Part shown: piece after piece, positions 43,082 to 52,341 of the stretch
Numbering within the stretch: the first letter of the stretch is position 1
Layout: every line of letters starts with the position of its first letter
The notes under the pieces: model-generated
Seen by the model: the letters and a program-made list of their open reading frames with translations, nothing else
Databases searched by the model: none
Told to the model about the DNA's origin: nothing
NCBI GenBank assembly: GCA_945876745.1
Contig: CAMCPL010000004.1
Span: forward strand, 111,082-175,081
DNA: 64,000 nucleotides
Origin: an uncultured Clostridia bacterium
GTDB taxonomy: Bacteria > Bacillota > Clostridia > Oscillospirales > Acutalibacteraceae
Direction: 5' to 3'
Made by a program: the position numbers and the translations under genes

Positions 43082-43960
43082 ATGATTAAGTCGATGACGG
43101 GCTTCGGAAGAGCACAGGCGGAAGCCGACGGCTATTTTATCAGCGTTGAAATCAAATCTGTTAATCATAGATATTTTGAATTTTCCTCAAGAATACCGAG
43201 ACAGTATGCCTTTCTTGATGAAAAGCTGAAATCTTACATCAACTCTCGTGTTTCGAGAGGAAAGGTTGAGTGTTACGTTACAATTGAGGCACTTGATACA
43301 GACACATCGGATGTTGCGGTTAATCATACTCTTGCAAGAGCATATGTCAAGGCATTAAAGGAATTGTCCGAGGAGTATTCGCTCAAGGAGGATTTCGGCG
43401 CAGGAACAATTTCCCGTTTTCCGGAAGTGCTTGTTGTTCGCAAGGGTGAAGAAGACGAAGAAAAGCTTTGGGAGTCCGTAAAAGCAGTATGCTCGCAGGC
43501 ACTCGACAAATTCATTGCAATGCGCGAAACAGAGGGCGAGAAGATGTATAATGATATTTATTCAAGAGGTCAGTATATTCTTGAACAGGTATCATATATA
43601 GAGCAACGTTCTCCTCAAACCGTTAAGGAGTATAACGAAAAGCTCATTGAACGTGTACACGAGCTAATAGGCGACGCATCTCTCGACGAAGCAAGAATTA
43701 TTCAAGAGGTTGCTATTTATGCCGATAAGGTTGCTGTTGCAGAGGAAACTGTTAGACTTCGTTCTCATATAGACCAGCTCAACGATTTCATTAAAAGCGA
43801 CGAGCCAATCGGCAGAAAGATTGATTTTCTTGTACAGGAAATTAACCGTGAGACGAATACAATCGGTTCAAAGGCAAACGATGTTGACATAGCCCGCAGA
43901 GTTGTTGACATCAAAAGCGAGGTTGAAAAAATCAGAGAGCAAATTCAAAACATTGAATAA
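43082..43960 (+). CDS. yicC: YicC/YloC family endoribonuclease
   Basis: 292 residues. [13 protein letters not shown] at 2-14 is the family start; [19 protein letters not shown] (about 22-40) and the C-terminal [24 protein letters not shown] near 245-268 complete the signature. YicC-type proteins are RNases in E. coli and B. subtilis. It heads the conserved yicC-remA-gmk-rpoZ order and ends 11 bp before remA. Confidence 0.92.
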   Translation: MIKSMTGFGRAQAEADGYFISVEIKSVNHRYFEFSSRIPRQYAFLDEKLKSYINSRVSRGKVECYVTIEALDTDTSDVAVNHTLARAYVKALKELSEEYSLKEDFGAGTISRFPEVLVVRKGEEDEEKLWESVKAVCSQALDKFIAMRETEGEKMYNDIYSRGQYILEQVSYIEQRSPQTVKEYNEKLIERVHELIGDASLDEARIIQEVAIYADKVAVAEETVRLRSHIDQLNDFIKSDEPIGRKIDFLVQEINRETNTIGSKANDVDIARRVVDIKSEVEKIREQIQNIE

Positions 43961-43971
43961 TAGGAGAAGTT

Positions 43972-44223
43972 ATGAAGCTTGTTAATATTGGTTTCGGCAA
44001 TCTGATTAATGCCGACAGAGTTATTTCGATAATCTCTCCCGAAAGTGCTCCTGCAAAAAGAATTGTGCAAAAAGGTAAGGAAGACGGAACGCTGATTGAC
44101 GCAACACACGGCAGAAAAACCATGAGCATAATTATAACCGACAGCGATAATGTTGTTTTGAGCTATATGGACTTGAAGCAAATCGGTGCTAAGTTTGGAG
44201 TGGAGGTAGATGAAGATGAATAA
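43972..44223 (+). CDS. remA: Extracellular matrix regulator RemA (DUF370)
   Basis: 83 residues. [28 protein letters not shown] (about 3-30) and [24 protein letters not shown] near 44-67 are the family core. RemA is a small DNA-binding protein that activates biofilm matrix genes in B. subtilis; in Clostridia the targets are unknown. Its end overlaps gmk. Confidence 0.93.
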   Translation: MKLVNIGFGNLINADRVISIISPESAPAKRIVQKGKEDGTLIDATHGRKTMSIIITDSDNVVLSYMDLKQIGAKFGVEVDEDE

Positions 44224-44803
44224 AAAAGGTCTTTTGGTAATACTATCTGCTCCCAGCGGCTGCGGTAAGGACACGGTTTTTCAGGAACTGCGTAAGGTCA
44301 GAAACGACGTCGTTGAGTCCGTTTCTGCAACTACGAGAGCGCCGAGAGACGGTGAAGAAGAGGGTATAAATTATTATTTCAAAAGTGAGTCGGATTTTCA
44401 GCTTATGGTGGTAAATGATGAGCTTTTGGAATATGCTAAATATAACAACTGCTATTACGGAACGCCGATAGCCGGTGTTGAAAAAGCTATTAATGAGGGC
44501 AAGGTCTGCTTTTTGATTATTGACGTTCAGGGGGCTCAAAGAATTATGAGTCAACGACCCGACAGTATTTCAATTTTCCTTTTACCGCCGAGTCTTGAAA
44601 TTTTAAGAAGCAGACTTGAAAATCGCTGCACAAACGATGAGGACGATATAAACAGACGTATGGCAATTGCCGAAAAGGAAATCCATATGGCTTCGTCCTA
44701 CAAATACAGAGTTGTTAACGACGACCTCAATGAGTGCGTCGAAAAAATAAATGAAATAATTAATGTTGAACTATTAACAAAAAACAGTAAGGAGATAATA
44801 TAA
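44216..44803 (+). CDS. gmk: Guanylate kinase
   Basis: 195 residues. It phosphorylates GMP to GDP. P-loop [11 protein letters not shown] near 9-19, GMP-binding [21 protein letters not shown] near 38-58 and YGTP near 80 are seen. The ATG at 44216 lies 9 bp after GGAGG; an ATG two codons earlier is too close to it. The start lies inside the last codons of remA. The Asp after the P-loop Lys (GKDT rather than GKST/GKGT) is a minor variation. Confidence 0.94.
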   Translation: MNKKGLLVILSAPSGCGKDTVFQELRKVRNDVVESVSATTRAPRDGEEEGINYYFKSESDFQLMVVNDELLEYAKYNNCYYGTPIAGVEKAINEGKVCFLIIDVQGAQRIMSQRPDSISIFLLPPSLEILRSRLENRCTNDEDDINRRMAIAEKEIHMASSYKYRVVNDDLNECVEKINEIINVELLTKNSKEII

Positions 44804-45012
44804 TGTTCAATCCGGATTTGAAGAAAATGTTAGGTAATGTAAACAGCAGATACAGCCTTGTAGTAGGTACTGCAAAAAGAGCAAGAGAAATCAGAGACGA
44901 GGCTATCAAAAATGAAGAGAGAATCGACGTTAAAACCGTTTCTCTTGCAATCGAAGATATCTGTGACGGAAAATATGTTATTGAAGAGCCGCAGGAGCTC
45001 AAATCAAAGTAA
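44803..45012 (+). CDS. rpoZ: DNA-directed RNA polymerase subunit omega
   Basis: 69 residues, a normal omega subunit. NSRYSLVVGTAKRAREIRDEA (about 14-34) and KTVSLAIEDICDGKYVI near 44-60 are the conserved parts that clasp the beta-prime C-terminus. It starts on the last base of the gmk stop codon. coaBC, which follows rpoZ in most Firmicutes, is missing and priA begins six bases later. Confidence 0.93.
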   Translation: MFNPDLKKMLGNVNSRYSLVVGTAKRAREIRDEAIKNEERIDVKTVSLAIEDICDGKYVIEEPQELKSK

Positions 45013-45018
45013 TTCAAT

Positions 45019-47232
45019 ATGAATTTCAAAATTGCAACCGTTGCGGTTGACAACACTTTTTTTAGCTTTGATACAGACTACGACTATATACTTCCAAATG
45101 AATTTGAAGCATATGTTGGCTCAAGAGTAAACGTCCCTTTCGGAAAAGGAAATACCGTAAGAAGCGGTATTATTATCTCTATCAAGCAAGATGATAATAA
45201 CAATACACAGTTAAAATCAATCGTCGAAGTTCTTGACAGACCGCTAAGCGATGAAATGGTAAGTCTTGCGCTTTGGATGAAGGAAAGATGCTTTTGTACA
45301 ACCTATGACTGCTTGAAGCAAATGCTTCCTCGTTCATACGGGAAAATAGGCTCAAAGTCGCTCAAAATGGTGCGTTTAACCGAAAACGAATTTGATTTCG
45401 CCACACTTACAAATAAGCAAAGAAATGTTTGTGAATTGCTTGCAGACATCGGTGCGGCAGGAGTAAATGAAATTTGTGAGTTTTGTTCTGTTGGCGTAGG
45501 CGTGCTTAATACGCTGAAAAAGCATAATGTTGTTGAATTTTATAATAAAGAAGTAATGCGAAATCCTTATTCAACCGCAAAAGAGGTTGTCAAGGAAAAT
45601 ATCGTTCTTTCACCCGAACAGAATAAAGCATATTTGCAAAATAGAAAATTGCTTGATAAAGGCGGTGTCGGTCTGCTTTTCGGCGTTACCGGAAGCGGAA
45701 AAACGCAGATTTACCTTATGCTGATTGACGATGTTCTTGACGCAGGTAGGGACGCAATTGTTCTTGTTCCCGAAATTTCTCTTACTCCACAGGTGCTTGA
45801 AAAATTTCATTCACGCTATGGCTCAAAAACTGCCGTTATTCACAGCGGTCTTTCGCTTGGTGAAAGAAATGATGAATTTAAGCGCATTGACAGAGGAGAA
45901 GCAAAAATTGTAATCGGAACACGTTCCGCCGTTTTTGCGCCTGTTCATAATCTCGGAATAATCATTATTGACGAGGAACAGGAACAAACTTATAAATCGG
46001 AGCGTACGCCGCGATATAATGCAAAGGATGTTGCAAGATACAGAACAAAGTATAATAATGCTTTGCTTTTGCTCGGTTCCGCGACTCCGTCAATAGAATC
46101 GTATTCTAACGCATTAAAGGGTAAGTATACGCTTTCGGTTTTGAACGAAAGATACGGAAACGCCGTTCTTCCCAATGTTGTTACCGTTGATATGAAAAAC
46201 GAATTAAGAAATGGTAACAAAAGCTGTATTTCAAGCGTTTTGCGTGAGAGCTTAATAGAAACTGTTGAAAACGGAAAGCAAGCTATTTTACTTATTAACC
46301 GCAGGGGATATAATACTTTTATCGCGTGTAACGAATGCGGACATATATTGACTTGTCCGAATTGCTCAATTTCGCTGACATACCACAGCTATAACAACAG
46401 GCTTACCTGCCATTACTGCGGCTATACAAAGCGACTTGACAACAAATGCGATAACTGTCAAAGTGATAGTGTTCGATACAGTGGCTACGGTACACAGAGA
46501 ATTGAAGAAGAGGTAAGCGCGCTTGTACCCGGTGCAAGGGTTTTAAGAATGGATGCGGACACAACCTCGACTAAATTTTCCCACGAAAAGCTGTTAAATC
46601 AGTTTGCTCAAAAGGAATATAATATCTTAATCGGTACGCAAATGGTTGCAAAAGGACTTGATTTTGAGGATGTGAGCCTCGTCGGTGTTGTAAACGCCGA
46701 TAATTCACTTTATGACGAAAGCTATTTTGCAAACGAAAGAGCGTTTGATTTAATTACGCAGGTGGTAGGCAGAGCCGGAAGACGAAATACACAGGGCAAA
46801 GCGATTATTCAAACCGTTAATCCTTATAATGAAATTATCGAATTTGCTTCAAATCAGGACTATAAAGCCTTTTACGACAGCGAAATTCAAATACGCAAAC
46901 TTATGATTTATCCGCCGTTTTGCGATATTTTTTTAGCAACCTTTACAGGTGAAAACGAGAATGATGTTGCACTTTGTGCAAAAGCGTTTTTTGAAGAAAT
47001 GGTGGAGCTTAATAAGTCGCAGTACAGCGATGTAAAGCTCGTTGCTTTAGGTCCAACGCCTGCAAAAATTTCAAAAATCAATAACAGCTACCGTTATCGT
47101 TTAGCATTAAAAACGAAAAATAATAAAAGAATTCGCCAAATGATAACAAATATTCTAAAATCTGTTCAAAAAAATAAGTTATATTCTAAAGTAAGCATTG
47201 GTATCAGCTTAAATCCTGCTGATATTTCATAG
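45019..47232 (+). CDS. priA: Primosomal protein N' (replication restart helicase PriA)
   Basis: 737 residues. It rebuilds replication forks by unwinding the lagging strand and loading the primosome. A 3'-DNA-end binding domain occupies the first 100 residues; Walker A GVTGSGKTQIY near 222-232, DEEQ box IIIDEEQEQTYKSE near 314-327, then a zinc-binding region with eight cysteines (CNECGHILTCPNCS...CHYCGYTKRLDNKCDNC, about 437-478) and helicase motifs V and VI (TQMVAKGLDFEDV; QVVGRAGR). Full length. Confidence 0.95.
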   Translation: MNFKIATVAVDNTFFSFDTDYDYILPNEFEAYVGSRVNVPFGKGNTVRSGIIISIKQDDNNNTQLKSIVEVLDRPLSDEMVSLALWMKERCFCTTYDCLKQMLPRSYGKIGSKSLKMVRLTENEFDFATLTNKQRNVCELLADIGAAGVNEICEFCSVGVGVLNTLKKHNVVEFYNKEVMRNPYSTAKEVVKENIVLSPEQNKAYLQNRKLLDKGGVGLLFGVTGSGKTQIYLMLIDDVLDAGRDAIVLVPEISLTPQVLEKFHSRYGSKTAVIHSGLSLGERNDEFKRIDRGEAKIVIGTRSAVFAPVHNLGIIIIDEEQEQTYKSERTPRYNAKDVARYRTKYNNALLLLGSATPSIESYSNALKGKYTLSVLNERYGNAVLPNVVTVDMKNELRNGNKSCISSVLRESLIETVENGKQAILLINRRGYNTFIACNECGHILTCPNCSISLTYHSYNNRLTCHYCGYTKRLDNKCDNCQSDSVRYSGYGTQRIEEEVSALVPGARVLRMDADTTSTKFSHEKLLNQFAQKEYNILIGTQMVAKGLDFEDVSLVGVVNADNSLYDESYFANERAFDLITQVVGRAGRRNTQGKAIIQTVNPYNEIIEFASNQDYKAFYDSEIQIRKLMIYPPFCDIFLATFTGENENDVALCAKAFFEEMVELNKSQYSDVKLVALGPTPAKISKINNSYRYRLALKTKNNKRIRQMITNILKSVQKNKLYSKVSIGISLNPADIS

Positions 47233-47248
47233 AAATAAGGAGTTCAAA

Positions 47249-47701
47249 ATGGCACTTAGAAAGGTTGTAGAAATCGGAGACCCGATTTTGAATAAAAAAT
47301 GCAGACCTATCGAAAAATTTGACGATAAGCTTGCAACATTAATCGACGATATGTTTGAGACTATGTATGCCGCAAACGGAGTAGGACTTGCAGGTCCTCA
47401 GGTAGGAATGTTAAAAAGAGTTGTTGTAATAGACGTAGGTGACGGTCCTATGGAGCTTGTCAATCCGGAAATTGTAATGACGCAGGGTGAACAAAGGGTT
47501 TCCGAGGGTTGCCTGTCTGTTCCCGGAAAATACGGCGTTTGCTCAAGACCTGCAAAGGTTCAGGTTAAAGCGCAGGACAGAAACGGCAAATGGCAGGTGT
47601 TCACGGGAGAAGACTTAAAGGCAAGATGCTTCTGTCACGAGATTGATCACCTTGACGGTATTTTGTTTACATCAAAGGTTATCGGTAAGCTGGAGGAATA
47701 A
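47249..47701 (+). CDS. def: Peptide deformylase
   Basis: 150 residues. It removes the formyl group from nascent peptides. All three motifs are present: GVGLAGPQVG near 44-53, EGCLSVPG near 88-95 with the metal-ligand Cys, and HEIDHLDG near 131-138 with two His ligands and the catalytic Glu. AAGGAG precedes the ATG. The stop overlaps the fmt start by one base. Confidence 0.96.
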   Translation: MALRKVVEIGDPILNKKCRPIEKFDDKLATLIDDMFETMYAANGVGLAGPQVGMLKRVVVIDVGDGPMELVNPEIVMTQGEQRVSEGCLSVPGKYGVCSRPAKVQVKAQDRNGKWQVFTGEDLKARCFCHEIDHLDGILFTSKVIGKLEE

Positions 47702-48636
47702 TGAATATTGTTTTTATGGGTACTCCGGATTTCGCAGTACCGTGCCTAAAGAAATTAATTGAATCAGGACATAATGTTTGCTGTGTATTCACTCAACCTG
47801 ACAAGCCTGTCGGAAGAAAGCAAATACTAACCCCGCCTCCTGTTAAAGAGCTTGCGATTAAATATGATATTCCTGTTTTTCAACCGGAAAAAATCAAGGG
47901 CTCAAATGCATTGGAAATAATTGAATCTTTCAATCCGGATATTAATATTGTTGTTGCCTACGGAAAAATTTTGCCTAAAGAAATTTTAGATTCGGCAAAA
48001 TTCGGCTCAATTAATGTTCACGCGTCGCTTTTGCCCAAGTATAGAGGTGCCGCCCCAATTCAATGGGCTGTTCTAAACGGAGAAGAAAAAACAGGCGTTT
48101 CGATAATGCAAATGGATGAGGGACTTGACACGGGTGATATACTTTACGTAGAAGAGACCCAAATCGGTGAAAATGAAACCTCGGCAGAGCTTTTTGACAG
48201 ATTATCCGAAATCGGCGCCGAGACTTTAATTAAAACTCTGACTATGCTTGAAAACGGTGAGTTATCTCCAAAAAAGCAACCTGACGCTGATACCTTTTAC
48301 GCTTCGATGATTGACAAATCAATGTGCGAAATTGATTGGAATGATTCCGCCGACCATATACACAACAAGGTCAGAGGGCTTCAAACATGGCCTGTTGCAT
48401 CAACTACCGTAAATAATAAAAAGCTGAAAATTCATAAAACGGTTATTTCGGGAAAAACTTCCGATAAGGCAGGTAAGGTCGTTGATAACAACGGAGTGCT
48501 AACCGTTTGCTGCGGTGACGGAAAATGCCTTGACATTCTCGAATTACAGCTTGACGGAAAAAAGAGAATGGATACAAAATCATTTTTACAGGGCAACAAA
48601 ATAGAAATCGGCTCTGTATTGGGAGATGAACTATAA
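47701..48636 (+). CDS. fmt: Methionyl-tRNA formyltransferase
   Basis: 311 residues. It formylates initiator Met-tRNA using 10-formyltetrahydrofolate, the counterpart of Def. MGTPDFAVPCL at 6-16, VAYGKILPKEIL, the catalytic NVHASLLPKYRGAAPIQWAVLNGE near 105-128 (Asn, His and a following Asp in MDEGLDTGDIL) and a C-terminal OB-like domain are visible. It overlaps the following metallopeptidase by 11 bases. Confidence 0.95.
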   Translation: MNIVFMGTPDFAVPCLKKLIESGHNVCCVFTQPDKPVGRKQILTPPPVKELAIKYDIPVFQPEKIKGSNALEIIESFNPDINIVVAYGKILPKEILDSAKFGSINVHASLLPKYRGAAPIQWAVLNGEEKTGVSIMQMDEGLDTGDILYVEETQIGENETSAELFDRLSEIGAETLIKTLTMLENGELSPKKQPDADTFYASMIDKSMCEIDWNDSADHIHNKVRGLQTWPVASTTVNNKKLKIHKTVISGKTSDKAGKVVDNNGVLTVCCGDGKCLDILELQLDGKKRMDTKSFLQGNKIEIGSVLGDEL

Positions 48637-49336
48637 TTATATGTACTACTATTTGATGTATTATTTGACAGGCTTTATAATGCTTCCGACTTTTATTTTT
48701 GCATTATTCTGTCAAATTAAGGTTAAAACAAGCTTCAACAAGTACTCTTCAATTACAAGCAGAAGCGGAATGACAGGTGCAGACGCCGCTTGGAGAATAC
48801 TTCAGCTTAACGGTATTACAGATGTAAAAATCAGGAAAGTATCGGGAACACTTACCGACTATTATGACCCTAAAGCAAAGGAAATTTGCCTGAGCGACGA
48901 TGTTTTTTCATCACGTTCTATTGCGGCAATCGGTGTTGCGTGTCACGAAGCAGGTCACGCCTGTCAGCACAATCAGGAGTATTTTCCGCTGAAATTACGC
49001 AATTTTGTTATTCCTGCTACGAGAATAGGCTCGTCACTCGGCGTTCCGCTTTGCCTTATCGGATTGCTTATTAATTCAACAACGCTCGCTTATGTAGGTA
49101 TTATACTTTATTGCTTTGTAGCATTGTTTCAGCTTATTACGTTGCCTGTTGAATTTAACGCAAGCAAAAGAGCGCTTGAAAACATATCCGAAAATGGATT
49201 TTTGTCGTCTGACGAATATGTCGGTGCAAAAAAGGTGTTGACTGCGGCAGCTCTTACTTACGTTGCTGCGCTTGCTTCGGCACTTGCTTCAATTTTCAGA
49301 CTGTTAATTATTGTATCGGGTGGCAGAAGACGTTGA
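48626..49336 (+). CDS. YugP-type membrane zinc metallopeptidase
   Basis: 236 residues. One membrane helix near 10-30, then a neutral zinc metallopeptidase domain with HEAGHACQH near 108-116 (two His ligands and catalytic Glu), and a hydrophobic C-terminal half with VEFNASKRAL near 173-182, the third family block. The YugP family often lies between fmt and rsmB in Clostridia. Substrate unknown. Confidence 0.87.
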   Translation: MNYNYMYYYLMYYLTGFIMLPTFIFALFCQIKVKTSFNKYSSITSRSGMTGADAAWRILQLNGITDVKIRKVSGTLTDYYDPKAKEICLSDDVFSSRSIAAIGVACHEAGHACQHNQEYFPLKLRNFVIPATRIGSSLGVPLCLIGLLINSTTLAYVGIILYCFVALFQLITLPVEFNASKRALENISENGFLSSDEYVGAKKVLTAAALTYVAALASALASIFRLLIIVSGGRRR

Positions 49337-50568
49337 ACAGCAGATTAAAAGCGTTTGAGATTTTGCAAAGCATACTTCGGGATAATGCATACTCAAATTT
49401 AACTCTCGAAAAAGAGTTAAAATCCGTAAACACGACAGACAGAGCGTTTGTATCAAAAATTGTTTACGGTGTTATTGAACGCAAGCTGACTCTCGATTAT
49501 GCTTTGGATAAATTTCTTACCGGAAAAACAAAGCCAAAACTAAAAATTGTATTGTATATCGGCGCATACCAAATTCTTTTTATGGATAAAGTACCTGCGC
49601 CCGTTGCTATTTACGAAACTGTTGAGCTTGCAGGTGAAGTCGGACTTTCATATTATAAAAACGTTGTTAACGCCGTGCTTCGTAAAATTGACGGCTTTAA
49701 GCAGGAGCTTGAAAATATTGATGATTTGAGCATAAAATACTCCTGTCCCAAGAATTTGATTAATATGTGGCAAAAAATGTACGGAGAAGAAAATACTGTC
49801 AATATACTTTCGGCAATTAATGAAAGACCTCCTGTTTTTGCCATACCGAACAGAAAATTTGTTACCGCCGATGAATTACAGTATGAGCTTTTTGACAACG
49901 GAATTTCCTGTGAGGTGTTCGGCGAGGTTGTTAAAATTAACGGCGGCTTTGACCTGTCGGAATGTAAGCCGTTTACAAACGGACTGTTCTACATAGAAGA
50001 TTTAAGCTCTTATACAAGTGCAAATGTTATGAATATAAGCAAGGACGATATTGTATTGGATGTTTGCGCCGCACCGGGCGGAAAATCTTTTACTATGGCT
50101 CAAAGGGCTAAAACAGTCTACTCTTTAGACATTCACGAACACAGAGTTGAGCTTATAAAAAAGAGCGCAAAAAGGCTAACTTTCGACAATATTATTGCAA
50201 AGGTAAATGATGCGACCGTTTATAATTGCGAGTTGCCTATGGCAAACAAAGTACTCTGCGATGTACCGTGCAGCGGATTCGGAATTATACGCAGAAAGCC
50301 TGAAATTCGCTATAAAAATCTTGACGAAATAAAAGAACTGTTTGATATTCAATTTACAATACTTCAAACCTCTTCAAGATATCTTTTGCCAAACGGCGAG
50401 CTTTTGTATTCAACCTGCACTCTAAACAAAAAAGAAAACGAGAAAGTTGTAGAAAAATTTCTCAAAAGCAATCCTGATTTTTCACTTGTCAAGCAAAAAA
50501 CGATTTTTCCGTCAAGTGACGGCGGAGACGGATTTTTCTACGCACTTATGGTAAAACACAATGACTGA
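49333..50568 (+). CDS. rsmB: 16S rRNA (cytosine-967-C5) methyltransferase RsmB
   Basis: 411 residues. An N-terminal NusB-like domain (about 1-130) is followed by the NOL1/NOP2/Sun methyltransferase domain: VLDVCAAPGGKSFTMAQ near 238-254, CDVPCSGFGIIRRKPEIRY near 309-327 and LLYSTCTLNKKENEKVV near 357-373, with the two motif cysteines used in catalysis and release. It starts with TTG overlapping the previous stop (TTGA). Confidence 0.93.
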   Translation: MNSRLKAFEILQSILRDNAYSNLTLEKELKSVNTTDRAFVSKIVYGVIERKLTLDYALDKFLTGKTKPKLKIVLYIGAYQILFMDKVPAPVAIYETVELAGEVGLSYYKNVVNAVLRKIDGFKQELENIDDLSIKYSCPKNLINMWQKMYGEENTVNILSAINERPPVFAIPNRKFVTADELQYELFDNGISCEVFGEVVKINGGFDLSECKPFTNGLFYIEDLSSYTSANVMNISKDDIVLDVCAAPGGKSFTMAQRAKTVYSLDIHEHRVELIKKSAKRLTFDNIIAKVNDATVYNCELPMANKVLCDVPCSGFGIIRRKPEIRYKNLDEIKELFDIQFTILQTSSRYLLPNGELLYSTCTLNKKENEKVVEKFLKSNPDFSLVKQKTIFPSSDGGDGFFYALMVKHND

Positions 50569-51610
50569 TATAAAATCTATGACCTTTGATGAGCTTGAAA
50601 AAGAAATTTTAGGCTTAAACATTCCTAAATTCCGTGCAAAGCAAATATATTCGTGGCTTCATCAAAAGGGCGTTATGAGCTTTGATGAAATGACGAATTT
50701 ATCAAAGGAGCTACGAAACAAGCTGAATGAAAAATATTTTATACCAAGCGTTGATATTGAAGAAAAATATGTGTCTTCTATCGACTCGACTATAAAATAT
50801 CTTTTCAGGCTCTATGACGGTGAATATGTCGAAGCAGTAATTATGAAATATAAATACGGATATACTATCTGTATTTCAAGTCAGGTCGGTTGTAAAATGG
50901 GCTGCAAATTCTGTGCTTCAACTCTCGCAGGCTTCAAAAGAAATTTGCTTGCCGGTGAAATGGAGGGTCAAATCCATAAAGCACAGCAGGACTTAAATAT
51001 CAGAATTTCTCATATTGTTCTTATGGGAATAGGCGAGCCGCTTGATAATTACGATAACGTAGTAAGGTTTTTGCGTACGGTAAATAACGAAAACGGACTT
51101 CATATTTCATTGAGAGATATTACACTTTCAACCTGCGGAATTGTTCCGAAAATTTACGACTTAATGAACGAGGGCTTGCCTATTACGCTTACCTTGTCGC
51201 TTCACGCACCTAATGATGAAATACGTTCAAAAACAATGCCTGTTAATGACAAATGGAATATTGACGAGGTATTGACAGCCTGCAAGGCTTATGCGCAAAA
51301 AACAGGCAGGAGGGTATCGTTTGAATATACGCTTATCAGCGGTGTTAATGATTCTAAAGAATGTGCTGTTGAGCTTGCTTCAAAGCTAAAGGGCTTTTTG
51401 TGCCACGTTAATTTGATTCCGGTTAATGATGTTAAGGAACGTCAAAACGTTCAATCAAGCTCAAAATCAATAAAAACTTTTTATAACACCTTGTGTTCTC
51501 TCGGTATAAATGCTACAATAAGAAGAACGCTCGGCTCGGATATAAACGCTTCCTGCGGTCAGTTAAGACGCAGAAAAAACGAGGTGGACAAAAATGAAAA
51601 TTGTTGCTAA
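50561..51610 (+). CDS. rlmN: Dual-specificity 23S rRNA/tRNA adenine-C2 methyltransferase RlmN
   Basis: 349-residue radical SAM enzyme. It makes 2-methyladenosine at A2503 of 23S rRNA and A37 of some tRNAs. The cluster motif CKMGCKFCAST lies near 111-121 (three Cys four residues and three apart), followed by GIGEPLDNYDNVV and ITLSTCGIVPKI; a C-terminal catalytic Cys is in NASCGQLRRR near 334-343. Overlaps prpC by 17 bases. Confidence 0.94.
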   Translation: MTDIKSMTFDELEKEILGLNIPKFRAKQIYSWLHQKGVMSFDEMTNLSKELRNKLNEKYFIPSVDIEEKYVSSIDSTIKYLFRLYDGEYVEAVIMKYKYGYTICISSQVGCKMGCKFCASTLAGFKRNLLAGEMEGQIHKAQQDLNIRISHIVLMGIGEPLDNYDNVVRFLRTVNNENGLHISLRDITLSTCGIVPKIYDLMNEGLPITLTLSLHAPNDEIRSKTMPVNDKWNIDEVLTACKAYAQKTGRRVSFEYTLISGVNDSKECAVELASKLKGFLCHVNLIPVNDVKERQNVQSSSKSIKTFYNTLCSLGINATIRRTLGSDINASCGQLRRRKNEVDKNENCC

Positions 51611-52322
51611 AACGGATAAAGGCTTAGTCAGAAGCAGTAATCAGGACGCTTATGCAGTCGGTGAGCTTCCCGGTGAGGTTGCATGGGCTGTCGTTTGCGA
51701 CGGCATGGGCGGCGAAGCAGGCGGTAACATAGCTTCTGCGCTTGCCGTAAAGGTTATTAGCGAAAAGATTACTTCAGCCTATAACGAAAAAATGAGAGAC
51801 GCTTCAATAAAGAATTTATTAGATTCTGCGATATGCGCCGCAAATATTGAGGTTTACGATATGGCTTATTCAAGACCTGATTTACAGGGAATGGGCACAA
51901 CTGTTGTTGCGGTTATAGTAAGAGACAAAACTGCATTTATTGCTCACGCAGGTGATAGTAGAGCGTATATTGTAAGCGGGGAAACAATTCAGCAAATTAC
52001 AACTGACCATAGCCTTGTACAAAATATGGTTGACAGGGGAGAAATTACCGCTGAGCAAGCACAGCATCACCCAAAAAAGAATTTAATCACTCGTGCTGTC
52101 GGTGTAGAAAAACGAATTGATATTGATTTCAGCGAGATTGATTTGAACGACAATGAAACGCTGATTCTATGTACGGACGGACTCAGTAATTTTGTTACAA
52201 ATAAAGAAATGATTGATGATATAAAAGACGGTCAGTATTACGCATTTGCAGACAGACTGGTAAAAAGAGCAAACAAGAACGGCGGTGGCGACAACATAAC
52301 GGTTGTTGCAATTGCAAACTGA
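51594..52322 (+). CDS. prpC: PP2C-type Ser/Thr protein phosphatase (Stp1/PrpC)
   Basis: 242 residues. It removes phosphate from targets of the PrkC kinase encoded next. The metal-binding motifs of the PPM family are visible: RSSNQDAYAVG near 12-22, VCDGMGGEAGGNIAS near 37-51, GDSRAYIV near 120-127, DHSLVQNMV and GGGDNITVVAI at the end with Asp. Normal length. Confidence 0.94.
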   Translation: MKIVAKTDKGLVRSSNQDAYAVGELPGEVAWAVVCDGMGGEAGGNIASALAVKVISEKITSAYNEKMRDASIKNLLDSAICAANIEVYDMAYSRPDLQGMGTTVVAVIVRDKTAFIAHAGDSRAYIVSGETIQQITTDHSLVQNMVDRGEITAEQAQHHPKKNLITRAVGVEKRIDIDFSEIDLNDNETLILCTDGLSNFVTNKEMIDDIKDGQYYAFADRLVKRANKNGGGDNITVVAIAN

Positions 52323-52341
52323 TATATACGGAGTTGAAACA